Below are positions 22,714-31,433 of a DNA stretch of 37,781 nt, one piece after another (positions within the stretch are counted from its first letter, which is position 1; each line of letters starts with the position of its first letter). The notes under the pieces were generated by a model. That model saw only the letters and a list, made by a program, of their open reading frames with translations, made no database searches and was not told the DNA's origin. A program made the translations under genes and the position numbers. Where the stretch lies: contig NZ_BMTR01000044.1 of the NCBI RefSeq assembly GCF_014649775.1, forward strand, positions 1 to 37,781, read 5' to 3'. Source of the stretch: Streptomyces longisporoflavus (lineage in GTDB: Bacteria > Actinomycetota > Actinomycetes > Streptomycetales > Streptomycetaceae).

Positions 22714-24644
22714 GGGCTCTTCGCCTCCGGGTCGGGGGTGGTGGCCGCCCGCTCCCTGGCGCGCAGCCAGACCTCGCAGGCCACCGCCTGGTAGAGCGCG
22801 CCGTGCAGGTCACGTCCGTACTCCGCGAGGGGACGGGCGCACAGCGTGCGCAGCGCGGCGGGATCAGCCAGGCCGAGCCGGGCCAGTCTGGAGTCCTCCC
22901 ACAGGGCCAGGAGTTCGGCCCGGTGCTTGCGCAGGGCCCCGTCCAGGTCGCAGGTGCCGGGGGACTTGCTCTGCCGGGCCAGGCTCACATCGGGTACGGC
23001 GCCTTTCATCCCCTCCAGTAGCAGCGGCTTGTACCGCCATGGGGTGCGCTTCTCCTCGGGGCGTACGGCGAGCGCGGCCTCCAGCACCCGATCGTCGTAG
23101 TACGGCGCGGCCAGCCGGATCCCCGTTCGGGCCGCGAGCTGCCCGATGGCCCGCAGCGGGCGGGCCGCGTCCCGGATCCCCTCCAGGTCGTCGTGGATCC
23201 CGCGGCGGTCGGCGAGCAGCTCGGCGTCCGGTGCCGCGTCCCGTATCAGTGCGCGTACGGCGTCCGTGGCGTCCCCGGTCGCCCACGGCGGCATCCGCGG
23301 CACCGGCCCCCAGTCGAGCGTCGGGGCGTTCTCAAACGGCGCGGGAGCGGTGAGCAGTCCCGCTGCGGCGTCCAGCCAGTGGCCGTACGAGCGGGTGTCG
23401 CACAGCTGCCGCAGCACCTGACGCCGCGACCAGCGGTAGCTCGCGGTGAAGCCCCGAAGCTGCCGGACGGCCTCAAGGGGGCGGCGCCGCAGCAGAGTTC
23501 GCAGGTGGCTGGTGCTGGCGCCGAGCAGTTCGTCGCCGCCGAAGCCGGTCAGGTGCACGGTTGAGCCGTGGGCCGCGGCCCGGCGGGCGAGGGACAGCCA
23601 CCGCGCCGAGTCGGCGATCACGCCGCACGGCTCGTCGAACGGCTCGTCCATGCCCGGCAGCCCGTGGTAGATCGACGGCATCTCGGCGGCCGGTACGACG
23701 TGATGCTCGATGCCGCCCGCGGCCGCGGCGGTGCGCACCGCCCACTCCACGTCGTCGTCGAGCGGGTCGGGACTGGCAGCGGTGAAGGCCACCACCCTCG
23801 TACGGCCCGCCGCCAGGCAGCACACCGATGTGGAGTCCAGGCCGCTGAGGTCCCCGCTGACGAGCTGCTGACCCGCCGTACGGACTGCCACGGCCGCTTC
23901 GAGGGCCTCTCGGACGGCACGGGCCCCCTCGGCCAGCGGGAGGTCCGGCGGGGGCGGTGTCCAGCGAGGCAGGGTACGCGCCCGGCCACCGCGGTCGAGC
24001 AGCACACAGTGGTCAGGCGACACGAGGGTCACGCCGCCCCACACGGGGCGGTCGGTGAGGGGGTGCAAAAGCGGGGGGTCGAGGAGGTGGAACGCGAGCT
24101 GCGTGCGGTCGATCGCTGCCCCGCCGCCCCCGGCCTGACTTCCCGCCAGGAACGCAAGGACATCGGCCCGGTCCGCGGCCACCGTCATGCCGTCGACCTC
24201 GGCCGTGTACACCCGCCTGAGCCCGCTCAGCGCCCCCTGCACCCGCACTTGTCCGCCCGCGGACGCGACCAGGTGGAAGCTCCCGGCCAGCCTTTCCGCG
24301 TACGCCCCCGCTTCCGCGCCCACCGCGATCCGGCCCGCGATCCGGTCCAGGTCGTCCCCGGTGACGGCGTGCTGCCCGAACACCGCGACCTTGGCCTCCC
24401 GCCCCTCCCCCAGGGCCAACCCGTCCCGGCCCGCGCCGAGCAGCCAGGGCCGCCCGGAGGGGTGCGGGATCCCGTACTGCGCGTACTCGCTCAGCCGCGC
24501 CCCGGCGGCTGCGGCCGCAGCGCAGTCCGGGAGCGCCACGAACCACGCGGGCACAGCGGCGAGTTCGGCCAGTCCGGCCCCTTTGACAAACCGGTGGCGG
24601 GCGTTGCCGTCCGCCACCGATCGTCCATCTGGCTGTCCGGTCAA
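22707..24644 (-). CDS. Lasso-peptide cyclase (C, asparagine-synthetase-like macrolactam synthetase)
   Basis: 645 aa. The N-terminal half is a degenerate amidotransferase fold without the catalytic Cys. The C-terminal synthetase domain has the ATP-pyrophosphate loop in VSGDLSGLDSTSVCCLA, plus LTGFGGDELLGAS and the late PWRYKPLLLEGMKG, all typical of lasso C proteins. It adenylates the Asp/Glu side chain of the core and closes the isopeptide ring with the N-terminal amine. I use the TTG at 24644, preceded by GGAGCCGAAG; a GTG at 24617 is the alternative. It follows the precursor gene by 38 bp. Confidence 0.92.
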   Translation of the reverse strand: MTGQPDGRSVADGNARHRFVKGAGLAELAAVPAWFVALPDCAAAAAAGARLSEYAQYGIPHPSGRPWLLGAGRDGLALGEGREAKVAVFGQHAVTGDDLDRIAGRIAVGAEAGAYAERLAGSFHLVASAGGQVRVQGALSGLRRVYTAEVDGMTVAADRADVLAFLAGSQAGGGGAAIDRTQLAFHLLDPPLLHPLTDRPVWGGVTLVSPDHCVLLDRGGRARTLPRWTPPPPDLPLAEGARAVREALEAAVAVRTAGQQLVSGDLSGLDSTSVCCLAAGRTRVVAFTAASPDPLDDDVEWAVRTAAAAGGIEHHVVPAAEMPSIYHGLPGMDEPFDEPCGVIADSARWLSLARRAAAHGSTVHLTGFGGDELLGASTSHLRTLLRRRPLEAVRQLRGFTASYRWSRRQVLRQLCDTRSYGHWLDAAAGLLTAPAPFENAPTLDWGPVPRMPPWATGDATDAVRALIRDAAPDAELLADRRGIHDDLEGIRDAARPLRAIGQLAARTGIRLAAPYYDDRVLEAALAVRPEEKRTPWRYKPLLLEGMKGAVPDVSLARQSKSPGTCDLDGALRKHRAELLALWEDSRLARLGLADPAALRTLCARPLAEYGRDLHGALYQAVACEVWLRARERAATTPDPEAKSPC

Positions 24645-24682
24645 CTTCGGCTCCGTTTCCCGCCGGGCGTCGCGTCGCGACG

Positions 24683-24802
24683 TCAGCGGAGGATGCTGTG
24701 CTGGCCGAGGAAGTCAGGAGGGCCCTTGCGCTTGAGGGCCATCCCGGTGACCTTCCAGAAGGTCCCTGCCGCCGTCAGCGTGGGTCGCTCGTAGGTACGC
24801 AT
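24683..24802 (-). CDS. Lasso-peptide precursor (39 aa)
   Basis: The start ATG at 24802 has a very strong site (GGGAGGAGGTG, 8 nt spacing). The leader is MRTYERPTLTAAGTFWKVTG. It has the recognition pattern Y4-x-x-P7-x-L9, then G13 and F15, and the conserved Thr19, which normally sits at -2 to the cleavage. The rest is MALKRKGPPDFLGQHSILR. Taken from the canonical cut, Asp30 is core position 10, outside the known 7-9-residue rings. If the cut were two residues later, Leu23 would be position 1 and Asp30 position 8, which aligns well with the lagmysin-type pattern 'L...G.PD.LG.HS.L'. There is no Cys, so a class II lasso is expected. Confidence 0.93.
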   Translation of the reverse strand: MRTYERPTLTAAGTFWKVTGMALKRKGPPDFLGQHSILR

Positions 24803-25206
24803 GGTGATACACCTCCTCCCGCACCGCGAGTTGGAGAAGTGCCGGCCCGAAGCCTGTAACTGTGGGGGCGGCCTCGTAGGGGTATCTCGGGGCCCATGCC
24901 CTCACGGACCTCATGGCCGTAATTTCAGGCTAGTCCTGTGACTGCTGGGACGCACGTGGGGCGGCACGGCGGCCGAGCCCGGAGCTCGGAGCCCGCGGTA
25001 GAGAGCGCGAGCCGATGCGCGGGCGGCCAGGGACAGAAGGTGGTGCCAGGTCGTACGCCGCGCAGCCCTGCGACATCGGGCTGCCGATTCGCACAAGTAC
25101 GGAGACGTGCGTTCGGCCGGTGTTCGACGCCTTTCAGCGTATGGCCGGACCAGTGGCGTGGCGGCATGCTGAAGAAGATCAGACGCGAGCAGGCTCAAGG
25201 GGGAAC
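24803..25206. promoter_or_regulatory. Divergent region between the lasso cluster and the DUF6185-like gene
   Basis: About 400 bp with no supported gene. It must hold the promoter of the lasso operon (minus) and that of the membrane protein (plus). I could not place a convincing -35/-10 pair. The minus-strand frame at 24714-24914 overlaps the precursor and is a shadow. Confidence 0.4.
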
Positions 25207-27909
25207 ATGCCGGGGTGCTGCAGACGTCTCGCGCTCAGGGCGGGCGGCAGCCTCAAGCCGTGGCTCTCAAGACGTCAGTTCACTGCCCTGTTCACTGTTT
25301 TGCCGACTCTGATGCTATTGGGGATGTGGGTCGCACCATCGGCGGCTGCCGCGTCCGACAGCACCTGCGACACGGACACGCTGGTATCGGCCCGCGTCGA
25401 AGCAGAGGCACGTATCGATCACGACGCCCGCACCTATGCCAAGGTTTCCACCACGGTGAAACTCACGCTGCCGATGTCCTGGGACTTGGCCGGTGGTCTG
25501 CTGCTCGGCAAGGAGTCCGACGGCTACCGGAAGGCCATGCGGTGTCTGGTCCGCGGAGATTTCGACGGTGTCGAGACGCGCTGGGAGGAGTGGCGGTCCG
25601 CGGAACCCGAGGTCATTCCCACACACGACCCGTCCGGGCAAGGGTCGTCTCGAGGAAAGTGGCTCCAAGTCCGCGTAGTGGCCCATACCTGGCTGGACCA
25701 GCAAGCCGACCTGTCCGTCGGCCCATGGACCATTGAGACAGGCAAGGCCAGATGGCTCATCCGCCTGCGCCCGCCCAGCACCTTGGAGGGAGCCCTGTGG
25801 CGGAAAGTCACTGTGGACGCGGGCCGCCAAGGCGCGGTGTCGGCTGTGCCGAAACCCTCCGCCGGGGAGGGCGGCAGCGTGCTGGTCTGGCGGCCCGCTG
25901 CCGCCGAGGGGGTGCCGACGATCACTGTCCGGGTCGAGCCCGCGTGGCCGCGCGACCTGGCGGCCCGGGACGACTCTCCACCGCATGCGGCGCTCGACGA
26001 GGCAGGCGGCGTCCTGTGGAACGTCACCCTCGTAGTGTTCGTGTGGTACGCCCTGATCGCGCTGCCCCGGCACGGGGTCCCCGACGCGCTGGAGCAGAGG
26101 ACCGTCGCCAACCTGCGGCACTGGGTCCGGGTGCTGCTCGGCGTCACTCTCGTCGTCCGGGGCCACGACGTCTACCTCGGCTCCGTAGGCACCTTCGAGG
26201 CAACGGACGAGTGGCCGGAGCGGGCCGTTCACGCCCCCTGGGCATGGCTGGTGTCTGCCATGTCCGGAGCGCTCCTGCTGCTCTTCGCCCGCCCGCCCCG
26301 CGCCGTTGTCCTCGTCGGTAGTGGCCTCGGCGCCGGCGCCGCTGTGCCGGCACTGGGCGCGATCGTGCTGCCGCGCACGCTGGGGATTGATCCCACGCGG
26401 TTCATCGTTCCGCCCGATCCAGGGGCCGGGGCCGTAGCGGCCGTAGGGGTTGCGACAGTGTGCTCATTCCTGCTGCCGCTCCTTGGCGGCGCGCTGTCGG
26501 TGCGCCGCCTGCTGGTGGAGGGCGGCCTGTGGCGGCCACGGCACCCGCGCCCGCGGCCTGCACCGGGGATGTGCGGGGTTCTGGCCGTCGTTACCGTGAT
26601 CGGCGCTTGTTACGCGGCGGCCAGCGAGCGGGACTGGACGCGGGCCAGTTGGCTCTCCCCTCGCCTCGACCCCGGGCACTGGGCCGAGGAGGCCGACACC
26701 GGCGCACGCGCGTGGGAGTGGGGCTACGGCTCATGGCACAGTGCAAGCCTCCGCGGCGACCTGCTCTGGTTCACCCACACCGGGCACTGGTGGTGGGTCG
26801 CAATGCTGTGGATCCCCAGCGGCCTGGCGATCCTGGCAGTACTGCGCAGCCGGGTGGCCGGCTCAGCGGACACCCCACTGGCTCGCCGCGGACCGCAGGG
26901 TGTCGATCGGCTGCTACTGCTGCTGCTGTTCCCGGTCATGGCCACCATGGAGCCCGGCGTGTATGCCGCCAGTTCCGCCCTGGCGTGGTGCTGGTTCCTC
27001 CTCTACTTCCTCGCGCTCACGGCCCTCCTGCGGCTGACCAGAAGCCGGGCCGTGGCGGTCCGCCCCCTGGGTTCAGGAGAGTCGCTCGCGACCTCTCTGT
27101 GCGCGTCCCACCGCGCCGGGCTTCTCCACCGAGCGCGACGGTACCGAGAACTTCACGCCCAACTGCGGTCCCTCGAGCAGGACCCGTCCGAGGAAGCGAT
27201 CGGGGCCCGACGTGCCCTGGAGTCGAGTCTGCGCCGTCTGCACCGCTGGCACACAGCGCCGGGGCGCCGCGACCGGCTGCCCCGTGATGTTTCCGTCGTA
27301 GACGCCGCCCTGGCGCTGGGGCCCTGTCCCACCTGGTGGGGCAACGGATCCAGGGCAGCGCGGCTCACCCAGCCGATCGCTCTGCCGTTCAGCATGACCC
27401 TGGTATGGACGAATCAACTCCGAGGGGAGTCGCTGACCAGCACCCTGCACGACCGCTTCGGCCTGGTGGAGGTGCTCACCCAACTCGTACTGTGGCAGAT
27501 CGGGTACGCCGCAGCCGGTTTCCTGCTGGGAGCACTGTGGCAGGACCTGCCCGGGCGGCGCGGCCCGTCCAAAGCCATCCCGCTCGCCGTCGCATACGCC
27601 GCACCGATCGGCCTGTTCGCTCTGGGCAACTGGGCCCTGGACGAGGAGCAGACATCGCTCGCCTTCGCCGCGGCGGCCATTCTCCTCATCCTCACACTGA
27701 CCGGCGTCATGATGGACCTGGAAACCTTCGGCGGCGAACGCCCCTACTGGCGCAGCCGTCTGAGCCTGCTGCGTTCCATCTACCAAATCCGTTACATATC
27801 CATCCAGATGGCGTGGATTCTCGCGCAGGCCGCAGCCATCGCCACGATCCTGCAGTACCTCGCCGACAACGGCGGTATGCCGCCACCATTCACCGGCATC
27901 GCCCGGTAA
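25207..27909 (+). CDS. Large multi-pass membrane protein (DUF6185-like)
   Basis: 900 aa from the ATG at 25207, which has AAGGGGG just upstream. An N-terminal signal/anchor (about residues 28-50, FTALFTVLPTLMLLGMWVAPSAAAA) leads to an extracytoplasmic domain of about 210 residues. Multiple membrane helices follow from residue about 270 (VLWNVTLVVFVWYALIALP), some Trp-rich (THTGHWWWVAMLWIP). A cytosolic charged stretch near 630-690 (LHRARRYRELHAQLRSLEQ) precedes the last helices (IGYAAAGFLLGALW, AFAAAAILLILTLTGVMMD). I recall this layout as the streptomycete DUF6185 family, whose function is unknown. It is divergent from the lasso cluster; a functional link is unproven. Confidence 0.8.
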   Translation: MPGCCRRLALRAGGSLKPWLSRRQFTALFTVLPTLMLLGMWVAPSAAAASDSTCDTDTLVSARVEAEARIDHDARTYAKVSTTVKLTLPMSWDLAGGLLLGKESDGYRKAMRCLVRGDFDGVETRWEEWRSAEPEVIPTHDPSGQGSSRGKWLQVRVVAHTWLDQQADLSVGPWTIETGKARWLIRLRPPSTLEGALWRKVTVDAGRQGAVSAVPKPSAGEGGSVLVWRPAAAEGVPTITVRVEPAWPRDLAARDDSPPHAALDEAGGVLWNVTLVVFVWYALIALPRHGVPDALEQRTVANLRHWVRVLLGVTLVVRGHDVYLGSVGTFEATDEWPERAVHAPWAWLVSAMSGALLLLFARPPRAVVLVGSGLGAGAAVPALGAIVLPRTLGIDPTRFIVPPDPGAGAVAAVGVATVCSFLLPLLGGALSVRRLLVEGGLWRPRHPRPRPAPGMCGVLAVVTVIGACYAAASERDWTRASWLSPRLDPGHWAEEADTGARAWEWGYGSWHSASLRGDLLWFTHTGHWWWVAMLWIPSGLAILAVLRSRVAGSADTPLARRGPQGVDRLLLLLLFPVMATMEPGVYAASSALAWCWFLLYFLALTALLRLTRSRAVAVRPLGSGESLATSLCASHRAGLLHRARRYRELHAQLRSLEQDPSEEAIGARRALESSLRRLHRWHTAPGRRDRLPRDVSVVDAALALGPCPTWWGNGSRAARLTQPIALPFSMTLVWTNQLRGESLTSTLHDRFGLVEVLTQLVLWQIGYAAAGFLLGALWQDLPGRRGPSKAIPLAVAYAAPIGLFALGNWALDEEQTSLAFAAAAILLILTLTGVMMDLETFGGERPYWRSRLSLLRSIYQIRYISIQMAWILAQAAAIATILQYLADNGGMPPPFTGIAR

Positions 27910-28031
27910 CAGCCACTACCACCGGCCATCCGGGCCCAGAAGCCCGCATCGGCCGCCGCCTGCACGACGCGCTCCTCGACGAGCGCACCGAACACTCCCA
28001 TGATCGTCTCGCAGGCGATAGCGTTGCGCTC

Positions 28032-29183
28032 ATGACGTGGCGGGGACCGACATATCGGATGGTGGATGGGGAGAGGATCGACGGGGCCTGGTGCCACGTC
28101 TGGCGGCGGTATCGCCCCGGCGGCGAGTACTACCTCGACGACTTGATTGTCTTCGCCGACGGAGCGATCACCTGCGGAGAACGTACGGACCTGGCCAGCC
28201 TCGAGAAGATGCTGGCGACGGGCCGATTGGCGGTAACCAACCCTGAGAATCCACCACTTGCCGACGAACGATCGAAATGGGCCTCTCGTCACGGCGAACC
28301 GCTGACACCAGAGGGATTTCTTCTGGAAGTCGCTGACCGCATCGAAGCACTCAATGAGCGACCAACTGCCGGGCAACGTTGCCGGGATGCGATCCGACGC
28401 TTTCAGCAGGAGCCGGCCGAGTCCAATCGAGAGCTTCTGCGAGCGGCATATCTGTCAGTCCCGCCGCATCTGCGGATCTATGTCCTCGGAGACATGGACC
28501 GTCAGGACCGTCCCTTGCGAATCCTGCTCACGAACCCTGGTGAGGCCGTCGACGGCGATGGCCCGGTGGTGACGGCGGAGATGCACCAGGATGCCCTGGA
28601 CTACTTCCGCCGCGCCGACCAGGGAGTCCAGAGCGAGCAGGAGCGGCGAGTCGTCCAGCATGCCGACGATCCTTCGGAACCCGGCCGACCGGCTCTCATC
28701 TCGCACGAAACCGTCTACCCGCAAGGATGGCCCGAGCAGCCGGGCCTGTTCGTTCTCCGCAACGACTTCCCTGCACAGATCATGGTCGCCGGAGAGTCCT
28801 ATGCGTCCGTACTGCATGGGTACTGGGCGCTGTCGGCGGCCGATGTTTCTGACAGAAGCAGCATCCGGGATGCGGCCTCGGCCAGAGAAGCGCATGACCT
28901 GGGTGGCCGGGCAACGCAACGGAGTGACTGGCCCGACGTTCGGCTCGCGGTCATGGCGGAGCTCCTTCGCGCGAAGTTCACCCAGCACCCCGAACTCGCC
29001 CGTGTCCTCCTCTCCACAGGGGACGCGAGGATCAGCTACACCGGTCTCTCGGACTCACCCTTCTGGAGAGACGTCCCCGATGGTCGGGGACGGAACTGGA
29101 TGGGGCGGTTGCTCGAGCTGACCCGCTCGCAGCTCGTTGCCCAGCAGTTGCTCATGACCGAGGACTCCAGCGTGCTGAACTAA
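28032..29183 (+). CDS. NADAR-domain protein with N-terminal DUF7638-like region
   Basis: 383 aa. Residues 1-90 (RMVDGERIDGAWCHVWRRY, YYLDDLIVFADGAITCGER) resemble the DUF7638 region common in streptomycete NADAR proteins. A middle part follows (EMHQDALDYFRRADQG, HETVYPQGWPEQPGLF). The C-terminal NADAR (YbiA-like) domain starts near residue 245: ESYASVLHGYWALSAAD, MAELLRAKFTQHPELARVLL, FWRDVPDGRGRNWMGRLLE. NADAR enzymes are N-glycosidases acting on riboflavin intermediates, and some reverse ADP-ribosylation. The family Trp and Glu positions should be checked. The start ATG was chosen because upstream residues are not homologous; no strong ribosome site is seen. Confidence 0.85.
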   Translation: MTWRGPTYRMVDGERIDGAWCHVWRRYRPGGEYYLDDLIVFADGAITCGERTDLASLEKMLATGRLAVTNPENPPLADERSKWASRHGEPLTPEGFLLEVADRIEALNERPTAGQRCRDAIRRFQQEPAESNRELLRAAYLSVPPHLRIYVLGDMDRQDRPLRILLTNPGEAVDGDGPVVTAEMHQDALDYFRRADQGVQSEQERRVVQHADDPSEPGRPALISHETVYPQGWPEQPGLFVLRNDFPAQIMVAGESYASVLHGYWALSAADVSDRSSIRDAASAREAHDLGGRATQRSDWPDVRLAVMAELLRAKFTQHPELARVLLSTGDARISYTGLSDSPFWRDVPDGRGRNWMGRLLELTRSQLVAQQLLMTEDSSVLN

Positions 29184-29232
29184 GGCTTGTCCCGCAAACT
29201 GCCTGCTCAGGGCCTGATGGCATGATCGAAGC

Positions 29233-29919
29233 GTGATCAGTGAACCCGGCCGGTCTGGTGCGACGAGGTATGTCCTGTTTGACGTCGATGGCACGTTGAT
29301 CGACGCCGTGGACAATCAGCGCCTGGTCTGGCGCACGTGGGCCGAGCGATACGGACTGGACCCCGATGAGGTCTACCAAGTGGCTCTGCGGACCAGGCCG
29401 ATGGAGACCTTCGTGCGGGTCGCTCCGGACCGGGACCCTCGGGAGTGCCTTACCGCACTGCACGAGCTGGAGGACGAGGACGTCCGCTCCGGCGCCTACA
29501 CGGCCTTCGACGGCGCCTCGGAGCTGCTCAGTGCTCTACAGCCCGGAACCTGGGCGCTGGTGACTTCGAACTATGAGCACCGGGTGCGTGGACGCTTCGC
29601 GCGGACGGGCTTGCCGGTGCCGGAAGTCCTCGTGGATGCGGCCACCGTGGAGGAAGGCAAGCCGTCGCCGGTGCCGTATCTGCAGGCAGCTGCGCGACTT
29701 GGTGCCCGACCGGGGGACTGTCTGGTCATCGAGGACGCCCCTTCCGGGGTGGAGTCCGGGCTGCGTGCCGGGATGACGGTGTGGGGTGTCAACGCCCCTG
29801 CGGCGGTGGACGGCGTGCATCGTCACTTCGGCAGCCTGCGGGAAGCGGTCCGCGACGTCCTTGCCTGCGTATCCGGACCCCGCCCCCACGGGCTGGAGGG
29901 ATCAGTCGCGGTGGAATGA
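29233..29919 (+). CDS. HAD-superfamily hydrolase (phosphatase-like)
   Basis: 228 aa. Motif I is FDVDGTLIDAV with its nucleophile Asp, motif II is ALVTSNYE (Ser/Thr), motif III is the Lys of EEGKPSPVPYLQAAARLG, and motif IV is LVIEDAPSGVESGLRAGM. A helical cap lies between I and II, so it is a subclass IA enzyme of the phosphoglycolate/beta-phosphoglucomutase type. The specific substrate is unknown. The GTG at 29233 lacks a clear Shine-Dalgarno, and the transcript may be leaderless (CATGAT upstream). It lies 49 bp after the NADAR gene on the same strand. Confidence 0.92.
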   Translation: MISEPGRSGATRYVLFDVDGTLIDAVDNQRLVWRTWAERYGLDPDEVYQVALRTRPMETFVRVAPDRDPRECLTALHELEDEDVRSGAYTAFDGASELLSALQPGTWALVTSNYEHRVRGRFARTGLPVPEVLVDAATVEEGKPSPVPYLQAAARLGARPGDCLVIEDAPSGVESGLRAGMTVWGVNAPAAVDGVHRHFGSLREAVRDVLACVSGPRPHGLEGSVAVE

Positions 29920-29926
29920 TCTTGCT

Positions 29927-30225
29927 GTGGTTGGTGTGATCACGGCGCCGGAGCCGTCTTGGATAGCCCCGGTCTCCGGGCTGAACTCGCGCCAGTTCAT
30001 GCAACTGGTGACGGCGCTGCGTCGCGAGGGGGTCGACGCCAACAATCCGGCGCCAAAGCCGCCGTCGGGAAGACGATGACGATCGCCGATGGCGGCTATC
30101 CGGGCACCGGGCTCGTCATGCCCCACCGGCGGCGCAAGGGCGAGGAACTCCCCGACTGGAAGCAGGAGCACAACCGCTCACACCAGCAGGTCCGCGCCCC
30201 ATCCAGCTCGATTCGAAGATCTTTT
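29927..30225 (+). pseudogene. IS5-type transposase with internal deletion
   Basis: The first part reads VITAPEPSWIAPVSGLNSRQ and FMQLVTALRREGVDANN, the N-terminus of a common streptomycete IS5-group transposase. It then jumps, in a different frame, to SGAKAAVGKTMTIADGGYPG, then LVMPHRRRKGEELPDWKQEH and NRSHQQVRA, near that enzyme's C-terminal third. The catalytic middle is missing, so it is inactive. The stretch to 30369 holds nothing else recognisable. Confidence 0.75.
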
Positions 30226-30369
30226 GCGGGACAAGCCGAAGTCCACTGTCGCGGCTCCCCCCTTCCTTGATACCGAAGTTCGTGCTCGCCAGAACGGCGA
30301 CGCTGCGGTGGCCGCACGCGTCGGCACAGATCTCGCCGGAGTAGCCGGGCAGGCGGCCACTACTGCGGG

Positions 30370-31428
30370 TCAGGCTGCTCTTCGTGCCGCGTCGTGCAGG
30401 TGCTTGACCATCCAGAACTCCTCGACGCGTGCGCCGTCCCCGGTCATCGCCGTGACCAAGGAGTCGAGGATGTCCGGGAGTCCCTCCGATGGGGTGGGCG
30501 GATGGGCAGCGACGCACTGGGCGAGGACACCGAAGACAATGGCCTGGCGGAAGACGAGGTGGGAGGGGCGTTCCCACTCGGGTTCGAAGTCTTCCGGCTC
30601 GCCGATCAGCAGCGCGCGACCCCTCGGGAGCGCTTGGTCGTGTGCGGCTGTGAGGTCCTCGCGCAGCCGCACTCTCGCATCAACCGCGAGGGTGGCGGCT
30701 GCAAGTGCTGCTACGGCCAAGGGGTGTTCGCGCAGGTCGGCATGTGCGAGGGCCAGGTCCAGGGCGTGGCGCCGCATAGGTTCCAGCTGCGAGGGTCCCG
30801 GGCCGGCCAGATAGCTGATGAAGGGCTCCCGTTTGAGCAGGGGCGAGTCGATGAGTCCCTGCCCCAGCAGGTACTCCGGCACTCGCGTGATCTGCACGGC
30901 GCGGTGCGGGCCGCGTACCCAAGAAGTGTCGAAGCGCGCACCGGTCGCGCGCTCGACAGCCGCCAGACCGACGCCCCACAGATGGTCGTCGTCCAGATCC
31001 AGGCCTTCCAGCAGGGGCTGCCAGGCGTCGGGGCGCGCGCCGAATGTGCTCTCGGGCGCGAGCATCTCGAAGGCGGAGGAGATCAGTCCGCCCTCGGCCA
31101 GGCTCAGTCGGGAGACCGCGTTGACGTTCCAGTAGGCGCTGGCGGTGCGTCCGTGCCGGGAGAGCGGACGCAGCACCTCCTCACGAGATCCTTGGTAGTT
31201 GTTGTTCTCCACGACGATGACGGCAGGTCCTGACCGGGAGACGAGGATGAGATCCCCCTCGTAGTGCTCGCGCAGTTCCTCCAGTCGCAGGGGGCGGCAC
31301 TGCTCGGCGTTGCCGCCGAAGAGCCGGATGACAGCGTCCTCGTCACGGCCGTGCACGGCCGTGAACGTGGCTGCCTCCTCAAGTCCCAAATCAGCGAGGA
31401 GGCCCTGGAGGTGCTGGGGTGAGGTCAT
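30370..31428 (-). CDS. DUF6461 family protein
   Basis: 352 aa. The N-terminal 190 residues follow the DUF6461 pattern: TFTAVHGRDEDAVIRLFGG, then a beta-rich segment with SGPAVIVVENNNYQGSREE, VLRPLSRHGRTASAYWNVNA, and LWGVGLAAVERATGARFDTS. The C-terminal 160 residues are mostly Ala/Leu-rich helix (LDLALAHADLREHPLAVAAL) without a family I can name. Probably cytosolic. The ATG at 31428 has no ribosome site, so a leaderless transcript is possible. A 7-bp inverted repeat lies immediately upstream. DUF6461 genes are scattered, often orphan, and of unknown function. Confidence 0.8.
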   Translation of the reverse strand: MTSPQHLQGLLADLGLEEAATFTAVHGRDEDAVIRLFGGNAEQCRPLRLEELREHYEGDLILVSRSGPAVIVVENNNYQGSREEVLRPLSRHGRTASAYWNVNAVSRLSLAEGGLISSAFEMLAPESTFGARPDAWQPLLEGLDLDDDHLWGVGLAAVERATGARFDTSWVRGPHRAVQITRVPEYLLGQGLIDSPLLKREPFISYLAGPGPSQLEPMRRHALDLALAHADLREHPLAVAALAAATLAVDARVRLREDLTAAHDQALPRGRALLIGEPEDFEPEWERPSHLVFRQAIVFGVLAQCVAAHPPTPSEGLPDILDSLVTAMTGDGARVEEFWMVKHLHDAARRAA

Positions 31429-31433
31429 GCAGG

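Noticed and set aside
24714..24914. Possible second lasso precursor (frame with YEAAPTVTGFGP)
   Set aside because: The Y-to-P spacing is wrong, there is no core, and the frame overlaps the real precursor and its ribosome site.
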